DNA of 64,000 nucleotides from Gongronella butleri (lineage: Eukaryota; Mucoromycota; Mucoromycetes; Mucorales; Cunninghamellaceae), in assembly GCA_025201375.1 (NCBI GenBank), contig JAIWZP010000001.1, positions 496,001-560,000 on the forward strand, in the 5' to 3' direction. A program made the translations under genes and the position numbers. Below the pieces are notes generated by a model. The model saw nothing but the letters and a program-made list of their open reading frames with translations. It did no database searches and was not told the DNA's origin. Shown here in pieces: positions 1 through 10,353 of the stretch; position 1 is the first letter of the stretch, and each line of letters opens with the position of its first letter.

Positions 1-232
1 TTAAGAAGCCAATTTCGCGTCCTTCTCAGAATGATGTCATTTGCACCTTTCAAAGGGAGATGGCCACGATCCAGAGTGATTTTTCAGCAGTGGATGAAAC
101 CTGAACAAACCATTAAAGGATGGCCATTTTTAATTAACAGATCTAAAACGTGAACTAGGTGTTGTTTTATTTGAAAAAGGGGCAAAAAATGAAAAAAGGG
201 AGGAAGAGGGGGAGCGCCGAGGTACGAGCGAC

Positions 233-1733
233 CTAAGAGGAGCCTGGCCACGCCGGGGCGCAGGGATTGAGTGGTCTGTTGTTGTTTTTTGGATAGTGGT
301 GCTTCCGCCTGGGAGCCGGCGATGGGCCATTTTGAGCCTGGTGTTGATGGCTTGGGTCGATGGGCAGCTTGATTTGGCACCGCACGGGGCGATCTTGGTA
401 GCGCGTGAGGAATTCGACGTAACCTTGTTGCTGATTCACCTTGATGGGTGGCGACGATGACGCGTTTTGTCGGGTACGGGTGTTTGGCGCGAAACTGGTG
501 ATGGCTGCACCTGGCGAGTTGCTGTTGATGGTATTTGGTGGTGACGGCGGGAGCGCGGTGGTGGTGGTAGGCGACGCTGCGCGGTGGTGGAGGTGGTGTT
601 GATGATGGTGATGGTGCAAATTCGCGGTGGATGGTGATTTTGACTGATTTGTGACTGGCGAGGTATCCGGGGTAGGCAATGGCTGTTGTTGTTGTTGATG
701 GTGGTGGTGTGGGTGTTGGTGGTGCATCGACAAGGCGCGCTTGCTGATGTTATTATTATTATTGGGCCCGGCGGATGGTATCAATTCCTTTTTTTTCTTG
801 CTTATTGGGTGTGGCCCATGCATTGGATGCTGCTGGTGTTGGTTTTGGTGCTGCTGATTTTGCTGCTGCTGAAGGAAATGCAGTTCGCGTGCCTGCTGCT
901 CGTGTAATTGTTGCAACTGCTTATATTTTTCGGTTTGGTCATTGTGTTGAGTCATGAGTGAGAGGTAGCGCGCGTGCAACTCGTCGTATTTTTCGTCATT
1001 GTTGTTGACGCGCATCTGTTGCTGCTGCTGCTGTTGCTGCTGCGCCTGCTCCATCGTCGCAACACGTGCCTCGAGCGCGGCCATGCCACTCTGATACGCG
1101 TCGAGTGCCTTTTGCATGTCCTTGTACAATTGAGAGTGCTGCTGCTGCTGCTGCTGCTGCTGCGCCGTTGTTGTGTGCGCTGCTGTTGATGCTGTTGATG
1201 CTGCACGTTGCGGTGAGAGCCACTCTTTATCATGAGGATGAGAATGAGGATGCTGAGCTGGTGTTGGTGCTGCGGAGTCCATATTGTTGGCGGCCGTGAG
1301 CATGCTGTTACTGGTGCTGGTGCTGCACGGCACATCCAAATTGCAGCTGGGGCTGGTTGACATGGTGTCACCATAATCATGTGAGCTGATGCAGTTGATG
1401 GATTCGTCGTGGAGGTATTTTTTCAGCTCCTTGTCAATTGTCCGCGTAATGATGTCAAGCAGTCGGTTTTCCAAGGATGTCCATGTATCCTGGCCCTTGA
1501 GCAGGCCGTCCTCGGGATCCTTTTAAAAGAAAAATAGGGGGAAAATCAATTCATTGCATTTCGTCATGCGTGCGTCGCATGGCAAAAAGAGGCATCCGCA
1601 AGGCATGGAAGTCAGCCATGGAAGGGGGCGAGGCACTGGCGGCTTTGAGGCGAGCGGATGTCACCCCCCGTGGCACCACCCCCCGTTCTCGTTTTTTTTT
1701 TTTTTTGTGCTCATTTGTGGGCAAATTTGGGGC

Positions 1734-1768
<35 letters not shown>

Positions 1769-2153
1769 TTGCTGTCCATGTCCTTTTCGTCGTCGTCTTT
1801 GCGTGGTGGCGGGTCGGATTTGGACGAGCGCGGGACCACGAGGGTGTGATGAAGATGTGGCGGCAGACACGTGCTAGCGGCATAATAACAGTGGGCGGTG
1901 TCCAATTGCTCACTCCGAAGATGCTTGGGCGCCTTTTGAAGCAAGAGCGACGTGGCGGACGTCGACTGCGCACGGTTGAACGGGGAAAGCTCATTTACAC
2001 TACCATTGTCATCGTCATTATCGTCGTCGTCGTCGTCCCCTGAACCAAGGCTATTTTTGGAAATTAGAATGGATGGCGTGAGGGGCTGGCGCGGCGTTGT
2101 CTTGCTGCTGCTGCTGCCACCTGCAGGGAGGAGCCCATCACCCTGAAGGCACC

Positions 2154-2187
<34 letters not shown>

Positions 2188-2697
2188 AAAAATAGAAGAA
2201 ATCGTTTATCAACAATTGCTTTTTTTAATCATCCAATGCGAATCTACGAAAAATGCGAATCCTTTTTTTTTTTTTTTACCTGTCCCGGTGCGTCTGGCGC
2301 CAGCAAGATGGACAACTAATAGGGAGAGAGAGGGTGTAAGAAAAAAAAAACGAAGAAGAAATAAAGAGCATCAATATTAATGCAGATCGCATGCCATGGG
2401 CATTGCTGCACGCGGGTGACGGTCGCCTCTCACACGCACGCTGACATCTCAGCCATCCATCCGCATCAGATGCCCGTCCCTTTTTTCTCCTTGTTTTATT
2501 TGGGATCTCAATTGTGCATTTTTCTTTTCATCCTTACCTTGGGAGACGAGGAGGCGGCGCCGCGCGTGGTCTAACAAACGACAAAGAAAAAAAATTGGGC
2601 GGTCAATGATGGCCATGGGCAGTCCGATGCGCGTGTGTGTGCGCGTCATTAGTCGCTGCGCTCTTACCAATGGATGATCGTTGGGCGGCTTGGACAT
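233..2697 (-). CDS. Q-rich coiled-coil protein of unknown function (5 exons, 586 aa)
   Basis: Not recognised as a named family. Exons joined in frame are 2697-2668, 2570-2538, 2315-2280, 2142-1768 and 1519-233, all with GT-AG introns; the first ATG (2697) begins MSKPPNDHPL and each junction keeps the frame. Three exons are tiny (30, 33 and 36 nt). The N-terminal half is Ser/Asp-rich and disordered (a DDDDDDNDDDN stretch near residue 65). Residues about 174-195 (ENRLLDIITRTIDKELKKYL) form an amphipathic helix. Poly-Q runs and a long coiled coil follow (about 275-380), then His/Pro/Asn-rich sequence. A compact segment near residues 528-550 (GYVEFLTRYQDRPVRCQIKL) is the best candidate for a conserved domain. 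It is divergent from the FHIP gene with 570 bp between starts, so they may share a promoter. Exon structure fairly sure; function unknown. Confidence 0.7.
2157..2184. repeat. (GA)14 microsatellite inside an intron
   Basis: Perfect GA dinucleotide run of 28 bp. On the coding (minus) strand it reads (TC)14 and lies about 15 nt before the acceptor of exon 4 of the Q-rich gene, so it supplies the polypyrimidine tract. Confidence 0.9.
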
Positions 2698-3267
2698 TGG
2701 AAGAAAAAAAAAAAAAGGCGAGAGCCAATGGGGGCAAAAAGAGGTGACGAGGGACAACAACAATAAAAAAGAAGAAAAGAAAAAAAAAAGGAGAGGAGGG
2801 ACACCAGATGTTTCCTTTTTTATGGGCACTTTGCTTGAATTGCGATGATGAGCAAGGCGCGCATGCCAATTGGCCAGCTCGTTCATGCTTCTTTTCCTCC
2901 AGGGGAGACACCAATCGCATTTGGATGCAGCCCTCCACGTCTCTCTGGCTCTTTAATGAACGGGGGGTTTGGGGGAGGGGGGCGCTTTTTTGACGATGCA
3001 ATTGCGTATTGGACTGCGTGGACGTGCGTGTTGCTTTTTTTTTTCTCATTTTTTTTTTTTTTTTTTTTTTTGCAAATAACGATGATTTGAGCTTGTCATT
3101 TCGCAACGCCAACCGTAACAGGGGCGGGGTTTGAAATGTGGCCGTGTCTCTCACTCAAAAAAAGGGGGGGCGCCGACTCGATATTGCGGGTTTCTTTGTC
3201 TTTTTCTCCTTTTTTTCGTGTATTTCTAGCCGTCTTTGTGCCCTCTTTTGTATTTCATAGCTTTTCC
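2698..3267. promoter_or_regulatory. Divergent intergenic promoter region
   Basis: Spacer of 570 bp between two divergent start codons (Q-rich gene at 2697, FHIP at 3268). It contains several poly-A and poly-T runs of 10 to 20 bases and no convincing TATA box. A TAG at 3258-3260 before the FHIP ATG could be an acceptor of a 5' UTR intron, but no donor was pinned down. Confidence 0.4.
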
Positions 3268-6200
3268 ATGTCCATGTTTATATCCAAGCTTCTCTCTCGG
3301 AATAGTTCCAAGACGAAGCAGGAACTGCTGATACAATATTGGTCCAGCATTCAGCGTTATTACGAAACAGCCGAAGGTAAGATGAGCCCTGTTGCCATGC
3401 GGACCACCTTTGTTTCTCCTTGTGCTTTGCCCCCCTCTCTTTGTGTGTGTGTGTGTGCGTGTCTCGCTCAATTGCCTTTTTTTTTATTCTTTTGCGCGGG
3501 CAATTGAATGAAATATTTGGATTTTAGATGCTCTAAAAGACGCCGTGGACCTTACACCGATTCCTGGCGCGCTGCAAAACATTATCAAGCTTATCCAGGC
3601 TGAGGAGCTCGAGTATCAGCGCATGTACGACACGCTCGAGACGGGTCCTTGCCTTGAATATCTGCTGCAAAGCCGCGTTCTCGAGGAACTAGCGGAATTT
3701 GCCAAAGTGGATGTACGTGACGCGATTGAAAAAAAAAGCCCCCTCTCAATTTTTTTGTCCTCTTTATTTCAAATAGACGCCCTTTGGCATGCGGATCCAC
3801 TGCTTGCGGTTCTTTTGCTCGCTGGTGAGCAATGTGCACGCGCAATTGCTGCCTGACCGCGCCGTGCATGAGCCGCTCAACAAGCTTGTCGCACACAGCC
3901 ACCGGCTAGTGATGGTGCATTATGAGCAGATGGAGGTTGATCCCGACGTGTGCACGGAAGAGCGCCACGCGGCCATTGCAGAGCTGTCGTTGGAATTGGT
4001 GCGCCTGATGCACGGCGTCTTTTCACACTTTAAAGGCTCCAATGCGGCGCTCATGGATCTGTTTTTTGAGCGCGGTTGGTGCCGCGGCCGCGGTGAGCGT
4101 GTGTGGCGGATATCCAAGGACGGCAAAACATCTCACAAGCTGCAGGAGAGCATGGACGAGAAAATCCAGTGGAATGTCTTTTTAATGGTAAGTGATTTGA
4201 AAGCAAACCTTCCTTTTTTTATCCCCCCTTTTTTTCTTTTTTTTTTTTTACTAGCCTCGCTTTGACATGTTTAGCTTTTTGATCGATTTTATGAATATTC
4301 CTGGCGAAACCGGCGAAATTGCGCGCGAGGCCATCCTCTTTGCTCTGAGGTTGCTGGAAGGGGATCCTGAATACGTCTGTTACGTTGTCGAGTACTCGTC
4401 CCTGTGCGAAGTGATTGTAAGAATTGCGAGGCCATAAAAAAAAAATGAAAAAAATGCAGATATTCCTTCTAATTTCCCCCCCCCTTTTTTTTCGACACAC
4501 CTTTTTTCGTCTTGAATTAGGCCGAGCGGCTTGCGATTCTGTTTGCGATGCTGCCCAAGAACATGGGGTCATTTACGATTTCTAGCAACAATCGTGTAGT
4601 GCCTGTGCGTCCTCCGCGGCGGCGCATCCAATTCTCGATCCCTGCGGTGATCACGAACAACAGCCTGATGATTGCCGTGAATGCGCACCACAGCATCCGG
4701 CGCAAGCGGCGCAAGAAGAGCGCATTTGACACGAATTTCATCCGCACCTTGGAAACAACATGCGACGACGACAACGTCGACCACTTTTACAGCTTTTGGG
4801 AGTATTTGAACGACGTTGCGCGCGTGGCGGACAAGCGGCTGATGACGGCGCTCATGGCACAGCTCACAACCAGCCTGTGGCACCCCGTGGTGTGCACGGC
4901 GCTTAGCTCGCCGGCCGTCGACGCGGCCACGGCGGCCACCGGGTACGCCACCGAGATGATCCGCAGCCTGACGGACCAGGTGCTCTTGCACGCGTTCCTT
5001 GTGGTGCTCATGGGCGAGGAGGGCGGCATTGGCAAGGATTTGGAGCCCGAGAAACGGCCCGCGCCATCGACCTCCACGTCGTCGACATCGCGACGCACCA
5101 ACGACGATGAAAACGACGACAACAACGACAATGCCAGCGAAAAGAGCGCGAAAAGGGACGACGCGTCGGAAAAGGACGACGACAATGACAGCAGGCCAAG
5201 CACAAGCACGGAAAAGGCCGCATCCATTATTACCACCCATTCATCGACGCTCCTGGAAGATGACGACACCACGCTGCGTCTGCTTCTACTCCAACGGCTA
5301 CAGGCCGACGATCCCGACCTGTCCCTGGCTACCCTGCGCCTCTTTGACACCTTCCTCGAGACATACAATCAGTTTATCATGTACAATCTCTTTTTGCGCA
5401 ATTACATCGACATCAATCCCGATGGAAAGTACGCCGCCTCATCTCTCCACTCGCCCACCATTGACGATGACAAGAAACCTGTCAAGGTCCGCTGGATCGT
5501 CGAGAGGTAACAAAAAAAAAGGGGGAAAATTGGAAAATTGAACGAAAAACTCGAGAAAAAAAACGACGCGCCACTTTTTTTTTTTACGCGTCTGTTGCTC
5601 ACCTCTCTTTCTCTCCTTCTCTCTCTCTCTCAAAAAGGATTCTGTCGCTCCTGCCACTAGAGGACGAATTGGAGCGGATGAATGCACCATTGTCGGTGAT
5701 GATGACGCGCGACGGGTCGAATGGCAAGAGCACGAGCAGCCACAGCAGCCACAGCAGCAGCAGCCATCACGGCATGCACCCAGGACACTCGATCTCGGCC
5801 AATTCGTACGACGACTATTTCCACGAGGCACGCGAACGATTCCAATTCGGCATCCTGGCGCACAATTTCTGGCATCTGCCGTACCCTCCACCCAAGAGCA
5901 AACAGGACGCGCAGCGCGACAAGGAGGACCGTGCAGGTCGGCCGAAACGGCCAAAGAGCATGGTCGTGGGCCGCGAGGCCGCAAGACTGATGATGCAATC
6001 GACAAACGACGCGTCAAAACTGCCGTTTTCGGCGTCGTCGTCGAATCTTTTTACGAAATCCGACGGCGGCGGCGTGCAAGACGACGACCCCGACGCAATG
6101 CTCAAACGTTGCGAGGCGTACGAGGGCCTGTTTTTGCAACAGATCTTTGGTTTGTTCAGCAAAATGCTCGAAGCGCCCGTCGAGCAGAATTTGCTGGTCA

Positions 6201-7381
6201 CCAGCATCTTGCAAAAGATTGCCGGTGTGGTTGATCGGCGCGTGGATGGCGTGATTTGTGATTGGCGCGCGATTCGCATTGGCGAGGATGGCTCCTTTTT
6301 TGGCGGTGTGTGGACATTGCCGACAACGACAACACGCACGCGCCAATCGCTGTACGCACTGCTTGAAAAAGTCACGTTCGAGGCACTCAAACGCGCACAA
6401 TTAGTCCCCAACTTTGAAACGCGCATCTCACTGGCGAAAAAGCGCGGGATCCCGCTGTTTGCCGACGCCAATCAAGCGAATAACGCCTCGTTTTCGTCGT
6501 TTTCACGCGATGGTACTGGTCATCCTAGTTTGCAACAACATCATCATCAACACCCGTTGCATCAGGTGCTAAGATCGACGGCGTCGGCACTGCATTTGAC
6601 GCCATCGCAATCGACCCCGCGCGAATCCACGTTTGATTCCTCTTCTTCTTCTTCTTCTTCGACGCAACAGCAACAACAACCAAGACTGGCCAAGCAGGCG
6701 AGTCTGTCGCAGCTCTTCCACTCTAGTGCAAAGCACCATGCGCCACTGCCGAGCCCGCCATCGCCGTCGCCGTCCAAATCCGTCAATTTGGCCACTCAAA
6801 AACCCAAATTGAACCCGCTCGATGTGTCGCCGGCCACGCTGCACCATCCGCAACAACAACATGCCAATCTGCAACACTCGGGCGAGCTCGTGCCCGCGGC
6901 AGCATCGCCATCGGGCCTGTTTTTCCAACAAAAAACCAATGCCACGCCCATCACCATGACCAATCCCTATGCCAAGCTGTCCAATTTCGTGCACGCGTAC
7001 ATTGTGCTGCAAGAGTTTTGCAAGGAATTGGCCGCCGTCGTGCTCGTGCGCCATTCGTCTGCGTACCCCGACGATAGTGCCATTGGTCCTGCGAAAAACG
7101 CGCGACAAACACGCATGGTCGCATGGCAACAAGACGCGCATCATGGCCCACATAGCCGCCATGGCGCTACGGTCACGTCGCCCAATGGGTTTGTCCTGTC
7201 GCCATCACCATTGGGTCCCGCCGGCCTGAATGGGCCCATGTCCGCCGGCCCCACGCCTCACGACAATGAAAAACGATGGCGCCAGCGCATGTCCGTGGCC
7301 ACCATGACCACGCACGACTGGAAACAGAGTTTCTTGGACCCCATTGACGAAAAAAGGACAACGGTCACGTCATTGGGATGA
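3268..7381 (+). CDS. FHIP: FHF complex subunit FHIP / RAI16-like protein (6 exons, 1198 aa)
   Basis: FHIP proteins bind FTS and Hook and link early endosomes to dynein. Exons 3268-3376, 3528-3712, 3777-4187, 4255-4416, 4521-5506 and 5638-7381 join in frame with GT-AG introns. The RAI16-like core runs from about residue 40 to 640: an N-terminal helical part (TPIPGALQNIIKLI), then RIHCLRFFCSLVSN, IPGETGEIAREAILFALRLL, and SFWEYLNDVARVADKRLM through VLLHAFLVVLM, all typical of the family. An acidic Ser/Asp insert (about 463-530) interrupts the core. The family's C-terminal helical block resumes at YDDYFHEARERFQFGILA and YEGLFLQQIFGLFSKMLEAP. A Q/S/P-rich region (about 890-1010) follows. The protein is longer than many fungal homologues because of these low-complexity insertions. 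ATG 3274 is an alternative start two codons later. Family assignment is confident from motif order; endosome transport is inferred from known homologues. Confidence 0.88.
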
Positions 7382-8283
7382 AAATAAAAAAAAATAAAAA
7401 TGGGCCTATTTCTTGTTTTCTTCCCCCCCCCCCAGTTTGCGGGTTTCGCGGTGACAAAAAAAGTGAACGATGTTTTGATCCTTCCGCAGATGGCAATGGG
7501 GTACCAAAGAAAAAAAAAACGAGTTGTCTTTGTGCAAATTACACGGCGTGTGCGACACCTTGCTGGCAAATGTCGTACAAATTTTTGCTTTCCACGGGTG
7601 ACAAACGGTGTTTGAGGTCGCCTGTTATGGAAGGCAAAGAGAGGGGGGGAGGCAAGTGGTGTGCGGCGCGAACGTGGGGGTATCGCAAAAGGGGGAAAAT
7701 AACAAAAAAAAAGGGGGGGGAGTGAAAATGAGGGGAAAATGCATCTTGCACAACCTTTTTTGTGTCTTTTTTGCCCAATGCGCTCCATAAAAAAAAAAAA
7801 GTGCGCGCATTTCATCCTTTGCTTCCAAACATTCAATAGATTTAATGCAATGCAGCACGGGATCAAAATGAAAAAAAAAGAGGCGGGGAAGCGCCAGATT
7901 TAATAAATAATCATGCCAATGGAGCACCTTTTTTTTTTTTTTGCTGCAACGGCAAAACAAGATGCGGAAAAGTGGTATCTTTGCGAAAGAAGAAGAAATA
8001 AAGTACAAATTACAGTTTGGGGGGAGAGAGAAAAAAAGGAGGGCGATCACCAAAAGACGGGTGGGAAGCCAAAGCAACGGGCAAAGGAGAAAAAAAAATA
8101 TAAAAAAGGGGGGGAGGGAGGAGGGGTATGCAAAGAAACAACATTGAGCAAAAGAAAAAAGAAGCAGGGGGGCGCGCCAACGCAGGGGCAAGGTGGGGAG
8201 AGGGGGGAGGGACGAAGCCAGGCTGTCATGATCACATCAGCAAAAAGAAAAAAAAAAAAAAAAAGAACAAGAAAAAAAGGTGT
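7382..8283. other. Convergent intergenic region
   Basis: Lies between the 3' ends of FHIP (+) and the Q/P-rich gene (-). It is filled with A-rich and G-rich homopolymer runs. The open frames here are lysine- or phenylalanine-rich artefacts of these runs. No gene, RNA or repeat was recognised. Confidence 0.6.
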
Positions 8284-10353
8284 CTAGTCTTGGCCAATGT
8301 CTTGATCCATGTCGCTAGCATGGCTAGCATGGCGATCGGAGGGTGTGGTTGGCACAGCGGGCATGGAATGGGCGACAGCTTGATCCAGGGCATTGAGATC
8401 ATTGAGGATGGCGATGATGCGTTGCATGTCGAGCTGTGAAATGTCCAATTGCAAGGCGGCGTACATGTGGACGAGGTCCGCGCCGATTTCTTTGAGCACG
8501 GCGGTATCCTGCTGATACTTTAGCTGGCAGTGCAACATGACATCGGCATAAAAGCGCTGGCTTGTGTGGACAAAATGCTGGCCCAATTGCGACATGGACA
8601 CGCTCGCAAACGCCGCGTCTTGCAAAAGGGGGGTCATGGCGTGCTGCGAAGGCATGGGCGTTGTGGGTGTGGGGTTTTCAGGTGCATTGGTGGCCATTGA
8701 GGGGTCATCATGAGGGGTGGTGGCGCTGACGGTAGAGCCCATGGCGATGAACGGGGAATTAGTCGATGGAAAAAAGAGAAAGCGCAGTCTGGCAAGAAAG
8801 CCGGCATCATTGGTGGTGCGTCTTGTCATGTTTCGTCTTCCATTGCGTCGTTTGCGTCGAATGAGGCCAAATAACAAAGGTTTGTAAGGTTGACGCGTCT
8901 TTAGCAAATCAGGCCACTGCCATGGTGCCGGAATAAACGATGGCATGGGCATTTGAAGGATGGTCATGCTACTTGTGTCGACGAATGGCGTCGGGCGCAA
9001 TGCCATGGCATGCAATGGTGGATGGATGGGCGGATGGAGAGTGGCAGGAGGGCGTGAACCGGTGTCTGCTGTGGTCGCTTGCATCAATGAGGGCACCGGC
9101 GGTATGGGAGATGGTGGCGACGGCGGTGGCGGATGTAATTCGGTTGGTTGTGTGCCTGAAAGACGCGCGGCCGTTGTATCAATGGGTGCAGGCACATTGG
9201 CACGCATTGCTGCTGCTGGTGGAGGTGGTGGGACCTCTTGTTGCTGCTGCTGTTGCTGCTGTTGCTGCTGGTCCATGTGCCATCTCTCCAATCGCTCCTG
9301 CTGCACCTGCTCAAGCGATGGAAACGCGTGTGTTGGCGTTGTGGGCACATCGCGCGCGGCAAACAATCGCGACACGGGATTTGGTCGCGAAGAAGAGGCT
9401 GCCGCGTCGGGTCGTGTCGGGTGCAATGCCGGTGGTGGACACGCCAACTGGTCGAATGGCTGATGTGGTTGCTGCGGCGGCGCGTCATGGGACGACGAAT
9501 GGCTACTTGTCGAATCGGAGGAGGACGATGTGTACGTGGTGGCAAACAATTGCTGATAAAGGTGCTGGCACCGTTGTTGAAGGCTGGTCGGTTGACCTCG
9601 TCGCAATTGCGTGTCAATCTGCTGCAAGTTGTGTCGCGCATTCTCACGGAAAATCGACGAAAACCGCTCGCATAGATCCGACACAATGGCCATTTGCTGC
9701 TGTCGCGTCAACACACCATTTTCAAACACCAATTGCCGTGACCCAATGGCATTACGCTTCAACCCCAATTGCGCGTAATTGTGTCGGTCAATGGCTACCA
9801 CATGGCTACCTGGCGGCGCGTCAAAGGTCGCAAGCAATGAATGGATGATCTTCATCACTTGTTGATGTGGATGTTGCCACGCCTTTTGCAATTGCTTGAG
9901 ATTGTCGAGCAATTGCACCCATTTCGCCTGTTCTAGGGCTTTGTTGTCGAATTTCTGACTCAATGTATGCCAGTCGTGATGCATGTATGCCTGCGCCTGC
10001 CCCGCAGGCAAAAACGTGATCTGCCGCTGGTGCGCAATCGCTTGGTACGAGTCCAACATCTCCAGTGACACACGGATCAGCATCTGTCGCAGATGTCGGT
10101 GCATTGCGCGCGAAGCCTCGTCAGACACACCCATCGACACCCACCCGCCCTGGTTCTTGATCATCTGTCGCACTTGCTGCACCGTCTGCTTGATCCGCAA
10201 AAGCTGCTGCTGCGTCGCAATGTGCTGGTCCACACAGAATTGCTGTTGTACATCGCTGCAAAAGCTGTCCAGCAGCTGCTCGAGCTCCTCCGTCAACTCG
10301 TCGGCCACTGGATGTGACGAAAGCGTCGACACCGTGGTCGGAACCGACACCAT
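8284..10353 (-). CDS. Q/P-rich protein of unknown function (single exon, 689 aa)
   Basis: Uninterrupted frame starting at ATG 10353. Residues 1-250 are helical and look folded (ADELTEELEQLLDSFCSDVQ; LRQMLIRVSLEMLDSYQAIA; a segment around GSRQLVFENGVLTRQQQMAI). A long disordered centre is rich in Ser, Pro, His and Gln, with a pure Q run near residues 362-372 followed by poly-P. A basic cluster (RRKRRNGRRNMTRR, about 497-511) could be a nuclear localisation signal. The C-terminal 130 residues are helical again (QRFYADVMLHCQLKYQQDTA; LDMQRIIAILNDLNALDQAV). The absence of introns in over 2 kb is unusual here. Function is not known; the helix-linker-helix plan suggests a scaffold or regulatory protein, which is only inference. 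Confidence 0.75.
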   Translation of the reverse strand: MVSVPTTVSTLSSHPVADELTEELEQLLDSFCSDVQQQFCVDQHIATQQQLLRIKQTVQQVRQMIKNQGGWVSMGVSDEASRAMHRHLRQMLIRVSLEMLDSYQAIAHQRQITFLPAGQAQAYMHHDWHTLSQKFDNKALEQAKWVQLLDNLKQLQKAWQHPHQQVMKIIHSLLATFDAPPGSHVVAIDRHNYAQLGLKRNAIGSRQLVFENGVLTRQQQMAIVSDLCERFSSIFRENARHNLQQIDTQLRRGQPTSLQQRCQHLYQQLFATTYTSSSSDSTSSHSSSHDAPPQQPHQPFDQLACPPPALHPTRPDAAASSSRPNPVSRLFAARDVPTTPTHAFPSLEQVQQERLERWHMDQQQQQQQQQQQEVPPPPPAAAMRANVPAPIDTTAARLSGTQPTELHPPPPSPPSPIPPVPSLMQATTADTGSRPPATLHPPIHPPLHAMALRPTPFVDTSSMTILQMPMPSFIPAPWQWPDLLKTRQPYKPLLFGLIRRKRRNGRRNMTRRTTNDAGFLARLRFLFFPSTNSPFIAMGSTVSATTPHDDPSMATNAPENPTPTTPMPSQHAMTPLLQDAAFASVSMSQLGQHFVHTSQRFYADVMLHCQLKYQQDTAVLKEIGADLVHMYAALQLDISQLDMQRIIAILNDLNALDQAVAHSMPAVPTTPSDRHASHASDMDQDIGQD

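Noticed and set aside
4569..5368. Long antisense frames opposite FHIP
   Set aside because: Arginine/valine-rich shadows of a confidently assigned gene.
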